Source: Glebionis coronaria (Eukaryota; Streptophyta; Magnoliopsida; Asterales; Asteraceae). Taken from it: a DNA stretch of 64,000 nt. This document shows, piece after piece, positions 45,510 through 56,160 of this stretch (the first letter of the stretch is position 1; each line of letters starts with the position of its first letter). The notes beneath the pieces were generated by a model. The model had not been told where the DNA came from, made no database searches, and saw only the letters and a program-made list of their open reading frames with translations. The position numbers and the translations under genes were made by a program. The DNA lies in the NCBI GenBank assembly GCA_025667525.1, contig CM046875.1, positions 207,696,271 to 207,760,270 of the forward strand, written 5' to 3'.

Positions 45510-46314
45510 TAGTGAGAATTTGGGCAAACTTCAACCGAAGGCTGATATTGGAATTTTCATTGGTTACTCACCCGCAAAGAAAGCTTACCAGATTTATAAT
45601 CGTCGTCTTGGCAAGATAGTAGAAACTTTAGATGCCAATTTTGATGAGCTGACAGCGATGGCTTCTGAGCAACGCATCTCTGAACCCGCACTTCATGAGA
45701 TGGGAACCGGTACTATCAGTTCCGGATTAACTCCCAACAATCCTACTTCTCCATCATTTACACCACCTAAACGGCTCGAGTGGGATGAGTTATTTCAACC
45801 TATGTTTGATGAATTCTTTGATCCTCCAAGTGATGATTCTCCAGCACCTATAGTAGTAGCTCCGATTCCCGAAGTTGTTGCTCAATATAATGGAAATCAA
45901 TCTGATGCATCTACAGTCACTATTGAACCAGATGCACCATCCCCCAACAATTCTCAAACTACACCCGAATCAACACCCCCACTCTTTCCTGATGATGTTG
46001 AAGAGGATTATGATGATCATGATTTAGAAATTGCTCACCTACAAGAGCTTCCATTCTTTGGTTTACAAATGCCCGAAAACCCTAACGGTGCGTCTACCTC
46101 AGAGGAAGCTCCTGCAATCGTTCACTCCAAACCACCACGGATTGAAAATCACAACACCAAATGGACAAAGGATCACCTAATCCGTAATATTATTGGTGAC
46201 GCCGATCGACCAGTCTCAACACGCCATCAACTACTAGAACACGCATTATACTGCTACTTTGATGCATTTCTCTCAGAGGTTGAACCTAAAACTTGGCAAC
46301 AAGCCATGACATAA
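45475..46314 (+). pseudogene. Integrase C-terminus and linker to RT (element C)
   Basis: Continues as VGALCYPNTNSENLGKL, KADIGIFIGYSPAKKAYQIY and LDANFDELTAMASEQ, then a Pro/Ser/Thr- and acid-rich linker, and WTKDHLIRNIIGDADRPVST at the start of the RT region. It stops at TAA 46312-46314 and the frame goes on (SWIEAMQKELNEF) to a shift near 46420. Confidence 0.83.
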
Positions 46315-46370
46315 TCATCTTGGATTGAAGCCATGCAAAAGGAACTTAATGAATTTCAGCGACTTGAAGT

Positions 46371-47204
46371 ATGGGAATTAGTTCCTTTACCCGACAAAGT
46401 CGACATTCTTACTTTGTTGTGGTTTTTAAGGTTAAGCTCGATGAGTTGGGTGGTGTGTTAAAGAACAAGGCTATATTGGTTGCGCGAGGTTACAAACAAG
46501 CACTGGGTATTGACTTTGAAGAATCCTTTGCTCTTGTTGCAAGATTGGAGGCGATTAGACTATTCCTTGCTTATGCTGCTCACATGAATATGATCGTCTA
46601 CCAAATGGATGTTAAGACAACATTTCTCAATAGTGAATTAAGGGAATATGTCTACGTAAGCCAGCCAAATGGATTCGTCAACTCGGAGTATCCTAATCAC
46701 GTGTACAAGCTCAAGAAGGCTCTTTTTGGGTTGAAACAAGCTCCACGCGCGTGGTACGATCTCCTATCGTCTTATCTCATCTCGGAATGCTTCTCCAAAG
46801 GCAAAGTGGACCCAACATTGTTCATTATCAAGGAGGACAATGACATGATACTGGTACAAATTTATGTTGATGATATAATATTTGCTACCACTACTCAACG
46901 ACTGTCTGACCATTTTAATAAAATCATGTCCACACGTTTTAAGATGTCGATGATGGGAAAATTTTCATTTTTCTTAGGGTTACAAATTTCTCAAAATCCC
47001 AGAGGCATCTTCATTAATCAGTCTAAATATGCTCTTGAATCTTTGAAAAAGTATCACTTTAAAAACTGTGACCCCGTGGATACTCGAATGGTGGAGAGAT
47101 CTAAGTTGGATGAGGATAGGGATGGGATTTCTGTCGATCCTAAACTTTATCGTGGAATGATCGACACCCTTCTCTATCTGACTGCTAGCAGGCTTGATTT
47201 GTAA
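46371..47204 (+). pseudogene. Reverse transcriptase of copia element C
   Basis: RVT_2 family. Blocks: [67 protein letters not shown] and the catalytic box IYVDDIIFA (46861 on), then [17 protein letters not shown]. The true frame enters at about 46420 by a shift; before this point another frame holds the sequence. It ends at TAA 47202-47204, where a Gln codon is usual, and RNase H continues in the same frame. Confidence 0.88.
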
Positions 47205-47846
47205 TTTGCTATATGCATGTATGCCTGGTATCAGGCTCGGCCTACCGAAAAGCACTTACATGTTGTGAAAAGGATCTTTCGATATCTTAAAGGAACACTT
47301 CATCGTGGTCTGTGGTATCCGAAGGATTCCTCTATTGCTCTAATATCATATGCAGATGCGGATTATGCTGGGTGTCAAGATACTAGACGTAGCACTTCTG
47401 GCAGTGTGCAACTTCTTGGAGATAGACTGATTAGTTGGGCATCTAAAAGGTAGAAAAGCATTGCAATATCAACTACAGAGGCTGAATACATTGCTATGTC
47501 CGGTTGTTGTGCTCAAGTTCTATGGATGAGATCACAATTAACTGACTACGGTCTTGGCTTCAACAAAATTCTGATGTACTATGACAACAAAAGCGCCATT
47601 GCCCTTTGCTGCAACTATGTTCAACACTCCCGGGCGAAGCATATTGACATACGCTACCACTTCATCAAAGAGCAAGTGGAAAATGGATTGATCGAGCTGT
47701 ATTTTGTCAACACTGAGTATCATCTGGCGGATATATTCACAAAGGCTTTAGATCAAGGACGTATCGAGTTTTTGATCGAAAAGCTGGGCATGAAATCATT
47801 CTTACCGGTGACTCTTAAGGAGTTGGCAGAAGAATTTACACAATAG
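47205..47846 (+). pseudogene. RNase H of copia element C
   Basis: In frame with RT after the TAA. WYQARPTEKHLHVVKRIFRY, then the RNase H acidic residues in [18 protein letters not shown] and [11 protein letters not shown], and [16 protein letters not shown] near the end. A TAG stands at 47451-47453. It ends with ELAEEFTQ and TAG at 47844-47846. RNase H removes the RNA strand after first-strand synthesis. Confidence 0.87.
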
Positions 47847-49862
47847 TGGTGGTAAACTATTCTAGAGTACCCTTTTATCGTGATCATGTATATTATCATA
47901 TATATAAACCACCAAAAGAAAAATACAAAAATATAAAACCTACAAAAACCATAAAAAATATAAACTCAAGAAAATCCAAAAATATTTTTCTTTTTAAATC
48001 GGGCATGTCTTTTAGTACGGTAATATTTACGGCCTTAGAAATGTCGATTAATATTGAAAAACGACGCCATAAATAGAGTCCGTATAAAAGTTGTACATAT
48101 TTTAAAACATGCCCAAATGGCTTGTAGTTATTTCTGACTGCAACCCGCTTTTCGCATTAAAGTCACTTATTTCTTTTGAAAATGCTGGCTCACAACGGGA
48201 ATTAATTTTCTTGGGGAAGGTTTATTTTAAAACCTTATAAGGGATCAAGTCTACTTTATAACTTGGTCTAACACAAATTTATGTACGCTTCAGTGCCTAT
48301 CTATTTTGTTAAAATAAGAGAAATCTTATTGCCACCAGAATCGTTTCTTAAAAATCACTTAACGGAAAATGTCTTCATAGGTGTTCGACTCTTTAAACAA
48401 TGACTACAGCTCTTTGAATAGAAAACGGGTCAGATTTTAAGGGGGAGAAAATATCTTTTCGTCTTGGATTTCAAATTGGTCTTCAAAATGTATTTTCAGA
48501 TAAATGCCTTATGTGTGCTTTATGTGCTATGTGTGCCTTACGTGGAATTGAATTGGCCTTAGGTATCTTCTTACTTGCCTTAAGTTATAACGATAAGAGC
48601 GTTAGTCGTGTGTTCGTGTTTCTCATGAAAGATAAGACGTAATGGGGTAATTTTTTTGTTTACTTGTCTATACAAGTTTCTAACAGAAAATACTTACAAA
48701 ATGGGGGACCAAATTGCAAATTCTGTAAAAAGGTTGTGTTTTGACCAAAGTCAAAACACCCCCTGGTTCTCATTCTCCTTTATTTCAAAAACACACACAC
48801 CTAATCTATCTATCATTGTTGCCATTGATCTCCACTCCAAGATCTGATATCTTTTTTGATTTCATACTGTGACTCTTCATAGGTATTAATCTTATATGCT
48901 ATCATATGTGCTTATTCATTGCAAACGAACCACTTATATCGATTCACTTAAGATTAGGGTTTCGAATTTTCATGTGTTATGATAGATGAAATTGATTGAG
49001 GGGTTTCGTTCCTATAACTTATATAAACATAGGTTTAGAATGGTTTTGCTTGAATCATAGTATCGAACTCATAATCGAACCAAACAAAGTTGCCTCGTAA
49101 TATACGCCTGCATTACGATGAACATGGCGCAATTATTGCGATGTGTCATTGCATTGCGATGACCATTGCGCAATGTCACTAGTGACATTGCGATGGGTTT
49201 GACATTGCGATGGTTTGTGTATTGCGATGGTTTGTGTATTGCGATGGATTTCTAGTATTGCAGTGGATCTTTGGTATTGCGATGGAGTTTTGGCATTGCG
49301 ATGGATTTTTTTTTGGCATTGCGATAGATTATTTTTTGCAACTATTATTGCGATGGAAATGGTTCACTGATATTGCGATGGAATTGCTTGTATGTTATTA
49401 CGATGGAAATGATTGTGATGGATATTGCGATGACAATGACTGTCATTGCGACACATGTGTTATATTTATGGTACGATAGTTTGACATTGCGATAGTTATG
49501 AATCATTGCGATAACTATCATATAACCACATTGCGACAACAAAGCCTCATAGGCATTGCGATAAGTGGAACTAGAGACATTTCGATATGTTTGTTGTTGT
49601 TAAGGAATCAATTACATATAACTGTTAAGATAACAAATTTCCAACTAATACATTCGACTTAGATGACAATACGGGTTTTGTGGTATAACAAATTAGGGCC
49701 ATTAAAACGAAACCAAGTTTTATTGGAATTAATTAATTTTTCTCATAGGAATACTTGAAAGGTTTCTAATTACAAAAATTCATCTTATCTAATAAGTTGA
49801 TATTTCTATAAACAAAAGAGATAAAATTACTTATTCCATATCTTGTGTCTTGTCTTCAGTCC
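47847..49862 (+). repeat. Long spacer between pol and ORF2 with second ATTGCGA block
   Basis: 2 kb without a coding frame. From about 49105 to 49570 the word ATTGCGAT or a variant is repeated about twenty times, mostly followed by GG. The same word is repeated in the leader before gag. A pyrimidine-rich stretch and an AAACACACACACC tract precede it. Confidence 0.72.
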
Positions 49863-49985
49863 ATGGACGATAATGCATCAACCTTGCCAAATCCTGCGCT
49901 TCAACGCTCTCGTTTCACTAGTTCTCCCACTGAAGTAGTGGTTATGACAACCAGGAAACCCAAATCCTCTGGGAATTCAAGCTAG
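49863..49985 (+). CDS. Small ORF before ORF2 of element C
   Basis: 40 codons beginning MDDNASTLPNPALQRSRF and ending SSGNSS, stop TAG at 49983-49985. It follows the ATTGCGA block. It is basic and serine-rich and has no recognised domain. It could be a first exon of ORF2, since the next ATG is 230 bases on, or simply chance. Unknown function. Confidence 0.35.
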   Translation: MDDNASTLPNPALQRSRFTSSPTEVVVMTTRKPKSSGNSS

Positions 49986-50214
49986 TTCTTTATGTATTAG
50001 AATTAAATGTCTGTGTTGTACTACCATGTGTTTAGGTTTTAATCTGAATGTATGATTGTATTTCACATGAACGTTGTCTGTATTATCTTAATGTGTTTAA
50101 CAATATGTGATGACATTTGCAGTGATATACTCACCATGCTACGGATTTACATATATAATGAGATGTATATGTTTGTATATATCAATTGTGTGTGTGTTAT
50201 CTTAAGTAGGAACC

Positions 50215-51072
50215 ATGTCAATCACCAAAGAACAACAACAACAACTAGACCTCGCACTCGTTCCACTCAGTGTCAGGCTACCACATACAGAGAACAACTG
50301 TCGTCTGAAAGAGGACTTTGATCCAACTTTTGCAGCCTTCAAAGTTGCAATGGATATCCTGGATATGTCACCCCTGAAGGATGCCCTAAGAGCCACTGCA
50401 TCAGTTCCTGAAGTTTATATGCACGAGTTTTAGGCCACAGCGTCAATCTCACAAGGAAAACAATTATCAAACAAGATTATCACCTTTAAGATCAACAAGA
50501 AGACAATGACTCTTAGCTTAAGTCGGTTGAGGAATCTGTTCAGATTCCCTAAGTTAGCCAAAGATGAAAAGCATGTGCCTAACCCAGAAATAGTTGAATT
50601 ACTTAGAGTAATTCGAAATCTGAACTATGAGGGTGAAATTCTTAATTTGTCTCAGTTTCACACTTCACAAATCGGGCAACCGTGGAAAGAAATATTTACT
50701 ATCATCATCAAGTGCTTCACTTCAAAGGTTCGTGGATCAGACACAATGAGACCCCCTCAGGATCATATATTTTGGGGTCTCTACACTGCAGCTAAAGTGG
50801 ATTACGCCCTACTACTTTGGGACGAATTTTGCTACCAGTTCACCAGTACCAAGAAGAAGTCTATGCATCTTCCATTTCCACGGTTCATAAAACTCATCAT
50901 CAATCATTACATGAAGAGTTTCCCATCCATTGATAAGCGTGGGAACTTTTTCTACCATACACTAGATAGAGACTACGGGATGGAGCATATGAATGAAGAC
51001 GGTTATTCTACTAAGTACTCATTTCGTCCAGCTCTAGTGCCCGATGTAATGATCAATGAAGGGATCAAGTAG
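50215..51072 (+). pseudogene. ORF2 N-terminal domain of element C
   Basis: Starts MSITKEQQQQLDLALVPL, continues FKVAMDILDMSPLKDALRAT and EVYMHEF, meets TAG at 50431-50433 (a Trp position by family pattern), and goes on in the same frame with INKKTMTLSLSRLRNLF, VRGSDTMRPPQDHIFWGLY and ALLLWDEFCYQFTSTKKK, to TAG at 51070-51072. This type of protein is often annotated as hypothetical in composite genomes and linked to copia elements. It is in the position where other retroelements carry env-like ORFs, but no signal peptide or membrane segment is seen. Function unknown. Confidence 0.7.
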
Positions 51073-51717
51073 AGTGAACCAAATAAACAAATGCTCAGGG
51101 ATATTGAAGCACAGATAAAAAGAGCAAACGAAGATCCATCTGCTAAGCAAAAGGGTAAAAGGAAGAAAATTGTTGCAAAGCGCCAAAAGACTTCTTCATC
51201 CACAACTAAAGGCAAAGCCAAGGGGAAAGAGCAACTCTATAATGAAGGATAAGAGGAAGAAGATACTACAGCATCAATGTCTGACGAAAAACAGATGAGA
51301 ATTGCTCTTCAGCAGAGTCGGATGGAAAAACTTGCCAAGAAAAAAGGTAGTGGTTCTGGATCAAAGACTCCTAAAGAATTAGCCCTGGCAGCTATTGGAA
51401 ATCCAGACAACTCAACTGATGAAGAAAACCAAGAGACCAGAATCCAAGATGATGATATCGTAGACGATTTTATAAACTATGATTATGAAGACCAAAATCT
51501 AGGAGGTGGAGAAGAAGATATGGAAACACTTTTGTACGATGACGTCAACCTTAGTGAACCACTTCCTACTCCTTCAGCAATGATTTCATCAGACGACGCT
51601 CATCTGACGGTGGTTCCTACCAAACAACAAACACCTCCTTTGCCACCATTATTCAGCACTGTCGTGACAACCGTTCCCTTGATTGAACCCACAATCGAAA
51701 CCCTACAACCAGTATGA
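51073..51717 (+). pseudogene. ORF2 basic/acidic middle part (element C)
   Basis: Same frame as the N-terminal part. A Lys-rich stretch (KGKRKKIVAKRQKTSSSTTK) resembles a nuclear localisation signal. There is a TAA near 51250, then MSDEKQMRIALQQSRMEKLA and an acidic region. It ends TGA at 51715-51717. Confidence 0.6.
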
Positions 51718-52313
51718 ACCACCACCCCACAATCTGTACCAACCACCGCCCAAATGACTGTCCCTACACCGCCACCGATCATCCAACAACCCGTACCAAC
51801 CACCGCCCAAATAACTGTCCCGACACCACCATCGACCATCCAACAACCTGTACTAACCACCACCCAACAACTTGTATCATCCACAACCCCTCTAACACTC
51901 GTGGTAACACCTCCACCATCAACAGTACAACAAGTACCATCCACCTCAATCCATTTCTCACGGTCAATGATCCACTCATTAAGCACCTTCACAAAAAATT
52001 GGAGGTTCAGGCAAAACAGATTATAGCTCTAAAAACATCGATCACTAATCCTGACACACGAGCCTTCAGAGCACAAAAACGTGACGATTCCAAACTTCAA
52101 GATACATACGCCAGTGTATTGAAACTTACAGAGCAACATAAGGAATTCACTGCCGAAAAGGAAGAACGTGACAAAGAAAACCTTGCCTTCATCGATTCCA
52201 TCAATGACACTATGACTAACATCATACAAAGTGAAGTCAAGTCATGTGTTCATCAGGAGCTTCCAGCACTACTAACTAAAGGCCTTACCGACCTTGAGTT
52301 AATGAAGACTTAG
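51718..52313 (+). pseudogene. ORF2 Pro/Thr repeats and coiled coil (element C)
   Basis: After the TGA the frame continues with degenerate repeats of the type VPTPPxIIQQPVPTTAQ (51720-51900). A shift near 51980 leads into LIKHLHKKLEVQAKQIIALK and a heptad-like segment (KLTEQHKEFTAEKEERDKEN) ending TAG at 52311-52313. Low-complexity and coiled-coil sequence, no enzymatic motif. Confidence 0.6.
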
Positions 52314-52415
52314 GAGACTCGATTAACCAAGATCGAGTTACCAAAAACAAAGGCTCAACACAAGCTACAAAGAGCTCTTGCTAAAGCAATATTGTAAGCT
52401 TCTAACACATCACCA

Positions 52416-53488
52416 TTGGAAGACACTGAAGTTCCTCAATCTTCAAAGAAAAGGAAACGTCAGGTGCCTGAAAATGAAGATGAGGAAGAAGATGAGGAAG
52501 AGGATGAGGAGAAGGAAGAACATTCTGATAAGAATGAGGAAGAAGAAGAGGATGATGACGAGGATGAGGATGAGGATGACGGGGAGGACGAGGATGAGGA
52601 TAGTGATGGGGATGATGATGATGAAAATGATGAAGGTAATGAGAATGTTAAAGTTAAGGGAAAAGGAATGGTGATGATGGTAAAGGTGATAGTACTGATG
52701 AAGAAGAATCTGAGGAATCTGAGAAAGGTTATGAGGATGAGGAAGAAAGTGATTATGGTACCAAAGAAAAGGTTGGTGATAAAGAACAAAAGGAGAGTGA
52801 ACACAAAGACGATGACGAGAATGATGAAACCAATGACAGCAACAAGGAGGATTCACCATGCATATCACTAACTAGTGATGATGGTAATAGAGAAAACCGT
52901 CAAAAGAATCTCCATGGCAAATTCATCTACAGAGAATCTTCATCTAAAGACACAGGTAAGTCAACTAAACCGGTTCTTACTAATTTGTCACCAGTAGAAC
53001 CTGTAGAACCAGTACACGAAGACGAACCTATGCATGAAGATAAACCGATACCGTCTGTGGAACATCACTCTCCACCTCCAACACCTGTTCAACATCACAC
53101 AGACACAGACACAGGTATGTCCTCTGAACCGGTTCCTACTACTGTTTCTCCAACAACACCTGTAGAACCTATGCACGAAGACGAACCTATGCATGAAGAC
53201 GAACCGATACCGTCTGTGATACATCACTCTCCACCACCAACAACGGTTCAACATTACACCGATATGGATATTGAAGACTTAACTCAACCAGATCCTGAGT
53301 TTGCTGACACATTCAATGTTGACGAGACTGTTTCAGAGCAGCCATGGCTTACACAAGCAGCAACTACACGTACAATCTCTGACCATGAAAAGGTGGATCT
53401 TACACAATTTCTCAATAGCCCAATTGATTTCTCTGGATTCCTAATGGACAGATATGAAGTACCTATCATGGATCCAAATGAACTTTAA
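52416..53488 (+). pseudogene. ORF2 acidic run and HEDEP repeat part (element C)
   Basis: SSKKRKRQVPENEDEEED leads into about 60 residues almost only of Asp and Glu (52470-52640), a strand-specific GAN/GAT-type repeat. The frame shifts near 52665 and continues acidic, then carries two copies of a segment with EPMHEDEPIPSV and HHSPPPT separated by a short linker (about 52988-53110 and 53158-53260). It ends at TAA 53486-53488. Opposite-strand open frames here are mirror images of the low-complexity sequence. Confidence 0.65.
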
Positions 53489-53521
53489 ACGACGCATAAA
53501 GATAAAAACTTTTGGGATTCC

Positions 53522-54606
53522 ATGAAGATTGCCAAAGATGAGGGAGAATATCACTTCAATGAGCTCATGAAAGCAATGAAATCAACAGCTTCAGGTGAAC
53601 AAGCTCCAGTCCTTCTTCCACTAACAGCTTCTGTCATTGCTACAGATAAGCACCTCCCAATGCAGTACTTTGTCAACCGTGATCTTGATTACTTAGAAAA
53701 AAATGCGAACAAGTATGCTACATCATTAACAATGGGTAAGGCAGTAAACTTGGAGAATGTTCCTTGGATTGAAGATAAGGTTCCAAACCTATGGAGCAAA
53801 AAGCTTGTTAAGGCATACGATCCATATGCGGAATTAGGTATCTCTCATTGGGTTGGCAAGAAGAGGTTGGCTTACAAATTCTTTAATCCTGAGAAATCAG
53901 GTACACTCATAACTTCAAACCGTTGAATCACAAGCATACATGGAGTTACTTTTCTACATATATTCGGGTATTCTTACTTGCAAGAGATCAGATTCAAACG
54001 AGATGACGGTAAGATTTATAGTGTAAGTGAAGGGGATCTCCAATTCCTACGTCTTGAAGATATTGAAGATTTTCTACTTATCTTGGCTCAAGGCAAGGTC
54101 CCTCACCTAGAAACTGAAGTTGTCATTGCCTTAAGTTCCAACATTCGCCAATATACTCGAAGAGTTGTGATCAAGCATCGGGTTGAAGACTTACAACTTG
54201 GTGTAGAGAGTTATCAATACAGGCTAAGTCTGCAACGACCTCACACAACACCTTTGAGTCGCTATCACCAAGACAAGAATCCATACATGGGTACACTTAA
54301 ACCGGAAATGGGCATCTTCTACCTGAATGAAGCAGAGGTCCAGAAATATATGAGAATATCTGAACTGCACAAATTCAGCGATGGTACTCTTAAGCATGTT
54401 CGTGACAAGCTGCTGATGCTCAATTCCAACCAAGGCCTTCCGAAGTGAAGTATCAATGGACAGGCAGGTTTAAAAAGAGTGCCACTTACACCATCCAGAA
54501 GATTGAAGAGAAGTTAAGGGAAAGACGGTTGATCCGCAGTCTGGAACGATTCGTGGGTGACAGACCATATGGAGTTCACCACAGGCTTATGGAACGATCC
54601 GTTTAA
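53522..54606 (+). pseudogene. ORF2 C-terminal domain of element C
   Basis: Same frame as the repeat part: MKIAKDEGEYHFNELMKAMK, DLDYLEKNANKYATSLTMG, YDPYAELGISHWVGKKRLAY, TGA at 53924-53926, FKRDDGKIYSVSEGDLQFL, VEDLQLGVESYQYRLSL and FSDGTLKHVRDKLLML. Near 54446 a shift leads into KYQWTGRFKKSATYTIQKI and a basic end stopping at TAA 54604-54606. It appears folded, aromatic and well conserved in character compared with the low-complexity centre. The family is known to me only as an uncharacterised retrotransposon-linked protein of composites. Confidence 0.65.
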
Positions 54607-56160
54607 ACGTGGTGATCGTATTACATCAGGTCAACTCCATACACTCATTTGTGAAAATGTATATATATAATATGTGCATTAGGCTTTTGTGGCTTGTTGT
54701 AGTGTGAAAGTATGATATTTTTCAAGAATTTCTCACGAGATTCTAAATTTTCAAAATATATCGTACTCAAGCACTACAACTAACCCTCAATAAATTGAGG
54801 GGGAGCATTACTATGTTCTATGGCCATCAACCAATTTCATTTTGTTACCCAAATACCAGTTAATCCATTAATATCCAAAATATTGATGGTTAACATATTA
54901 GATAAGGGGAGAAAATGGGCTTAAGGAGACTTGTAAATATACGTGGCTAAAAATGAAAGAAGGCTTAATAGAAAATCCAACTTGATATATGTTATGCATA
55001 TGTTAAGGGGGAGCATTTTGTTGTCAAAAACACTGAAGGTACAATAACTCTTGATATTTATATCACAAGTACCTCAGTGATTTTTAAGGAATTTTCATGA
55101 AGACGAACACTTACCCAAAACACGCTTAACTCACGACGGTTATGGTGACAAAAGGGTGGTAGGATTAGGTACTAGTCCAATGAGTCTTCCAGAACCGGAG
55201 AATCTTCCCAAGGACAATTCCATAGTTAGAAAATAGAAGTCCTTAGGAAAGATGGGGAATGGATTGTGAACGTAGCTGAATGTCGACCAAGTACTAATGC
55301 TAGCACTGGAACAATCACAACAAGGTGCTAGTGATGATGTATTGGTAAGACTTGAAGGGGTTGAAGAATGAAAAAGAAATGTAAAGATAAAGGGTGTAAA
55401 GAAAGAATTCCTCCTTACAACTTAGGCAGAAACCGGGTCAACTCATCTTGAAGACGAAAGTATCATGGACCTAGTGATACGATGCACAACCCCTCCCAGC
55501 CAACTCAAATATCTCTCAAAAGATATTTGTTTTAATGTCACAAAGTTCAACACGTTATCTATTGGTTATTCACTCCGAATAAATTGATATTGAAAAGGTG
55601 GCAATCCTCTCCAGCCTCCGCTCACCAAAACAAAATGCACCATGGAGTCTAGAGCCACGAGATCATCAAAAGTCTCATTAGGACACAATTTTAAAACAAG
55701 AAAGATTATTATGAGTCCTACGCAATATTCTTGTAATATTGCCGGAACACCTGAGTGATACGAAAGTATTACAATGAAGATGGAAATCCTGCTTGAGCCA
55801 ACGTCAAACAAGCTCATGCTAGGTGACACGTGTGGTACTTTAAGAACTAATATTGTGATAACTAGAAAGAAACGATGGTTTAACTCTTAATTGAGATTAA
55901 ACTTGTTCCAGGGCCTCTACGCAAAATCCAAGTGATCTTGCCAGAACACTCAGAGTGGCACCCTTTAGTGTTCATAGTGAAGAGTGGAAATCCTTCCAGT
56001 GTCAACATCAAACAACAATGCGGTAGGTGATAAGCAAGATTCTATTAGAATCAAGCTCGTGACAACTAGAAAGCAACATTGGTGAAAATCTTAATTGAAA
56101 TTCACTTGTTCCAGGTTCATGAATTGACGGCTTCAATCATAAGGATATTTCTTATCCAAA
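54607..56160 (+). other. 3' non-coding region of element C
   Basis: It has two purine runs GAGGGGGAGCAT (54797-54808) and AAGGGGGAGCAT (55004-55015) that could serve as polypurine tracts, but no LTR like 8791-9092 follows. Two diverged tandem units of about 200 bp occur at 55716-56118. It ends where element D begins. Confidence 0.5.
55716..56118 (+). repeat. Diverged tandem repeat, about 200 bp unit
   Basis: Two units (about 55716-55912 and 55913-56118) share CTACGCAA, TTGCC-GAACAC, AGTGG-type and TGGAAATCCT words, AACTAGAAAG and ACTTGTTCCAGG, in the same order. Confidence 0.6.

Larger units (their letters stand above)
8791..56160 (+). mobile_element. Ty1/copia element C, split by nested A and interrupted by D
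   Basis: Its parts are 8791-9184 and 39010-56160. Continuity across A is shown by A's perfect 5-bp target duplication TTTAC (9180-9184 and 39010-39014). Order: 302-bp LTR, primer site, leader, gag with zinc knuckle, coiled-coil extension, remnant of protease, integrase, RT, RNase H, a long gap, then a second ORF. Integrase before RT defines copia. A long gag extension and an ORF after pol resemble the SIRE/Maximus (Sirevirus) lineage, but the LTR is short for that lineage. The 3' LTR is not in the window. All ORFs are broken. Confidence 0.8.

Noticed and set aside
52443..52868. Minus-strand ORFs rich in Ser, Leu, Ile and His
   Set aside because: They are the mirror of the Asp/Glu run of ORF2.
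49863..54606. ORF2 as a normal host gene
   Set aside because: It is continuous with C, has no introns, carries many stops and is of a retrotransposon-linked type.
54797..55020. 3' LTR of copia C after the GGGGGAG runs
   Set aside because: No sequence like 8791-9092 follows either run; the LTR is probably beyond the window.
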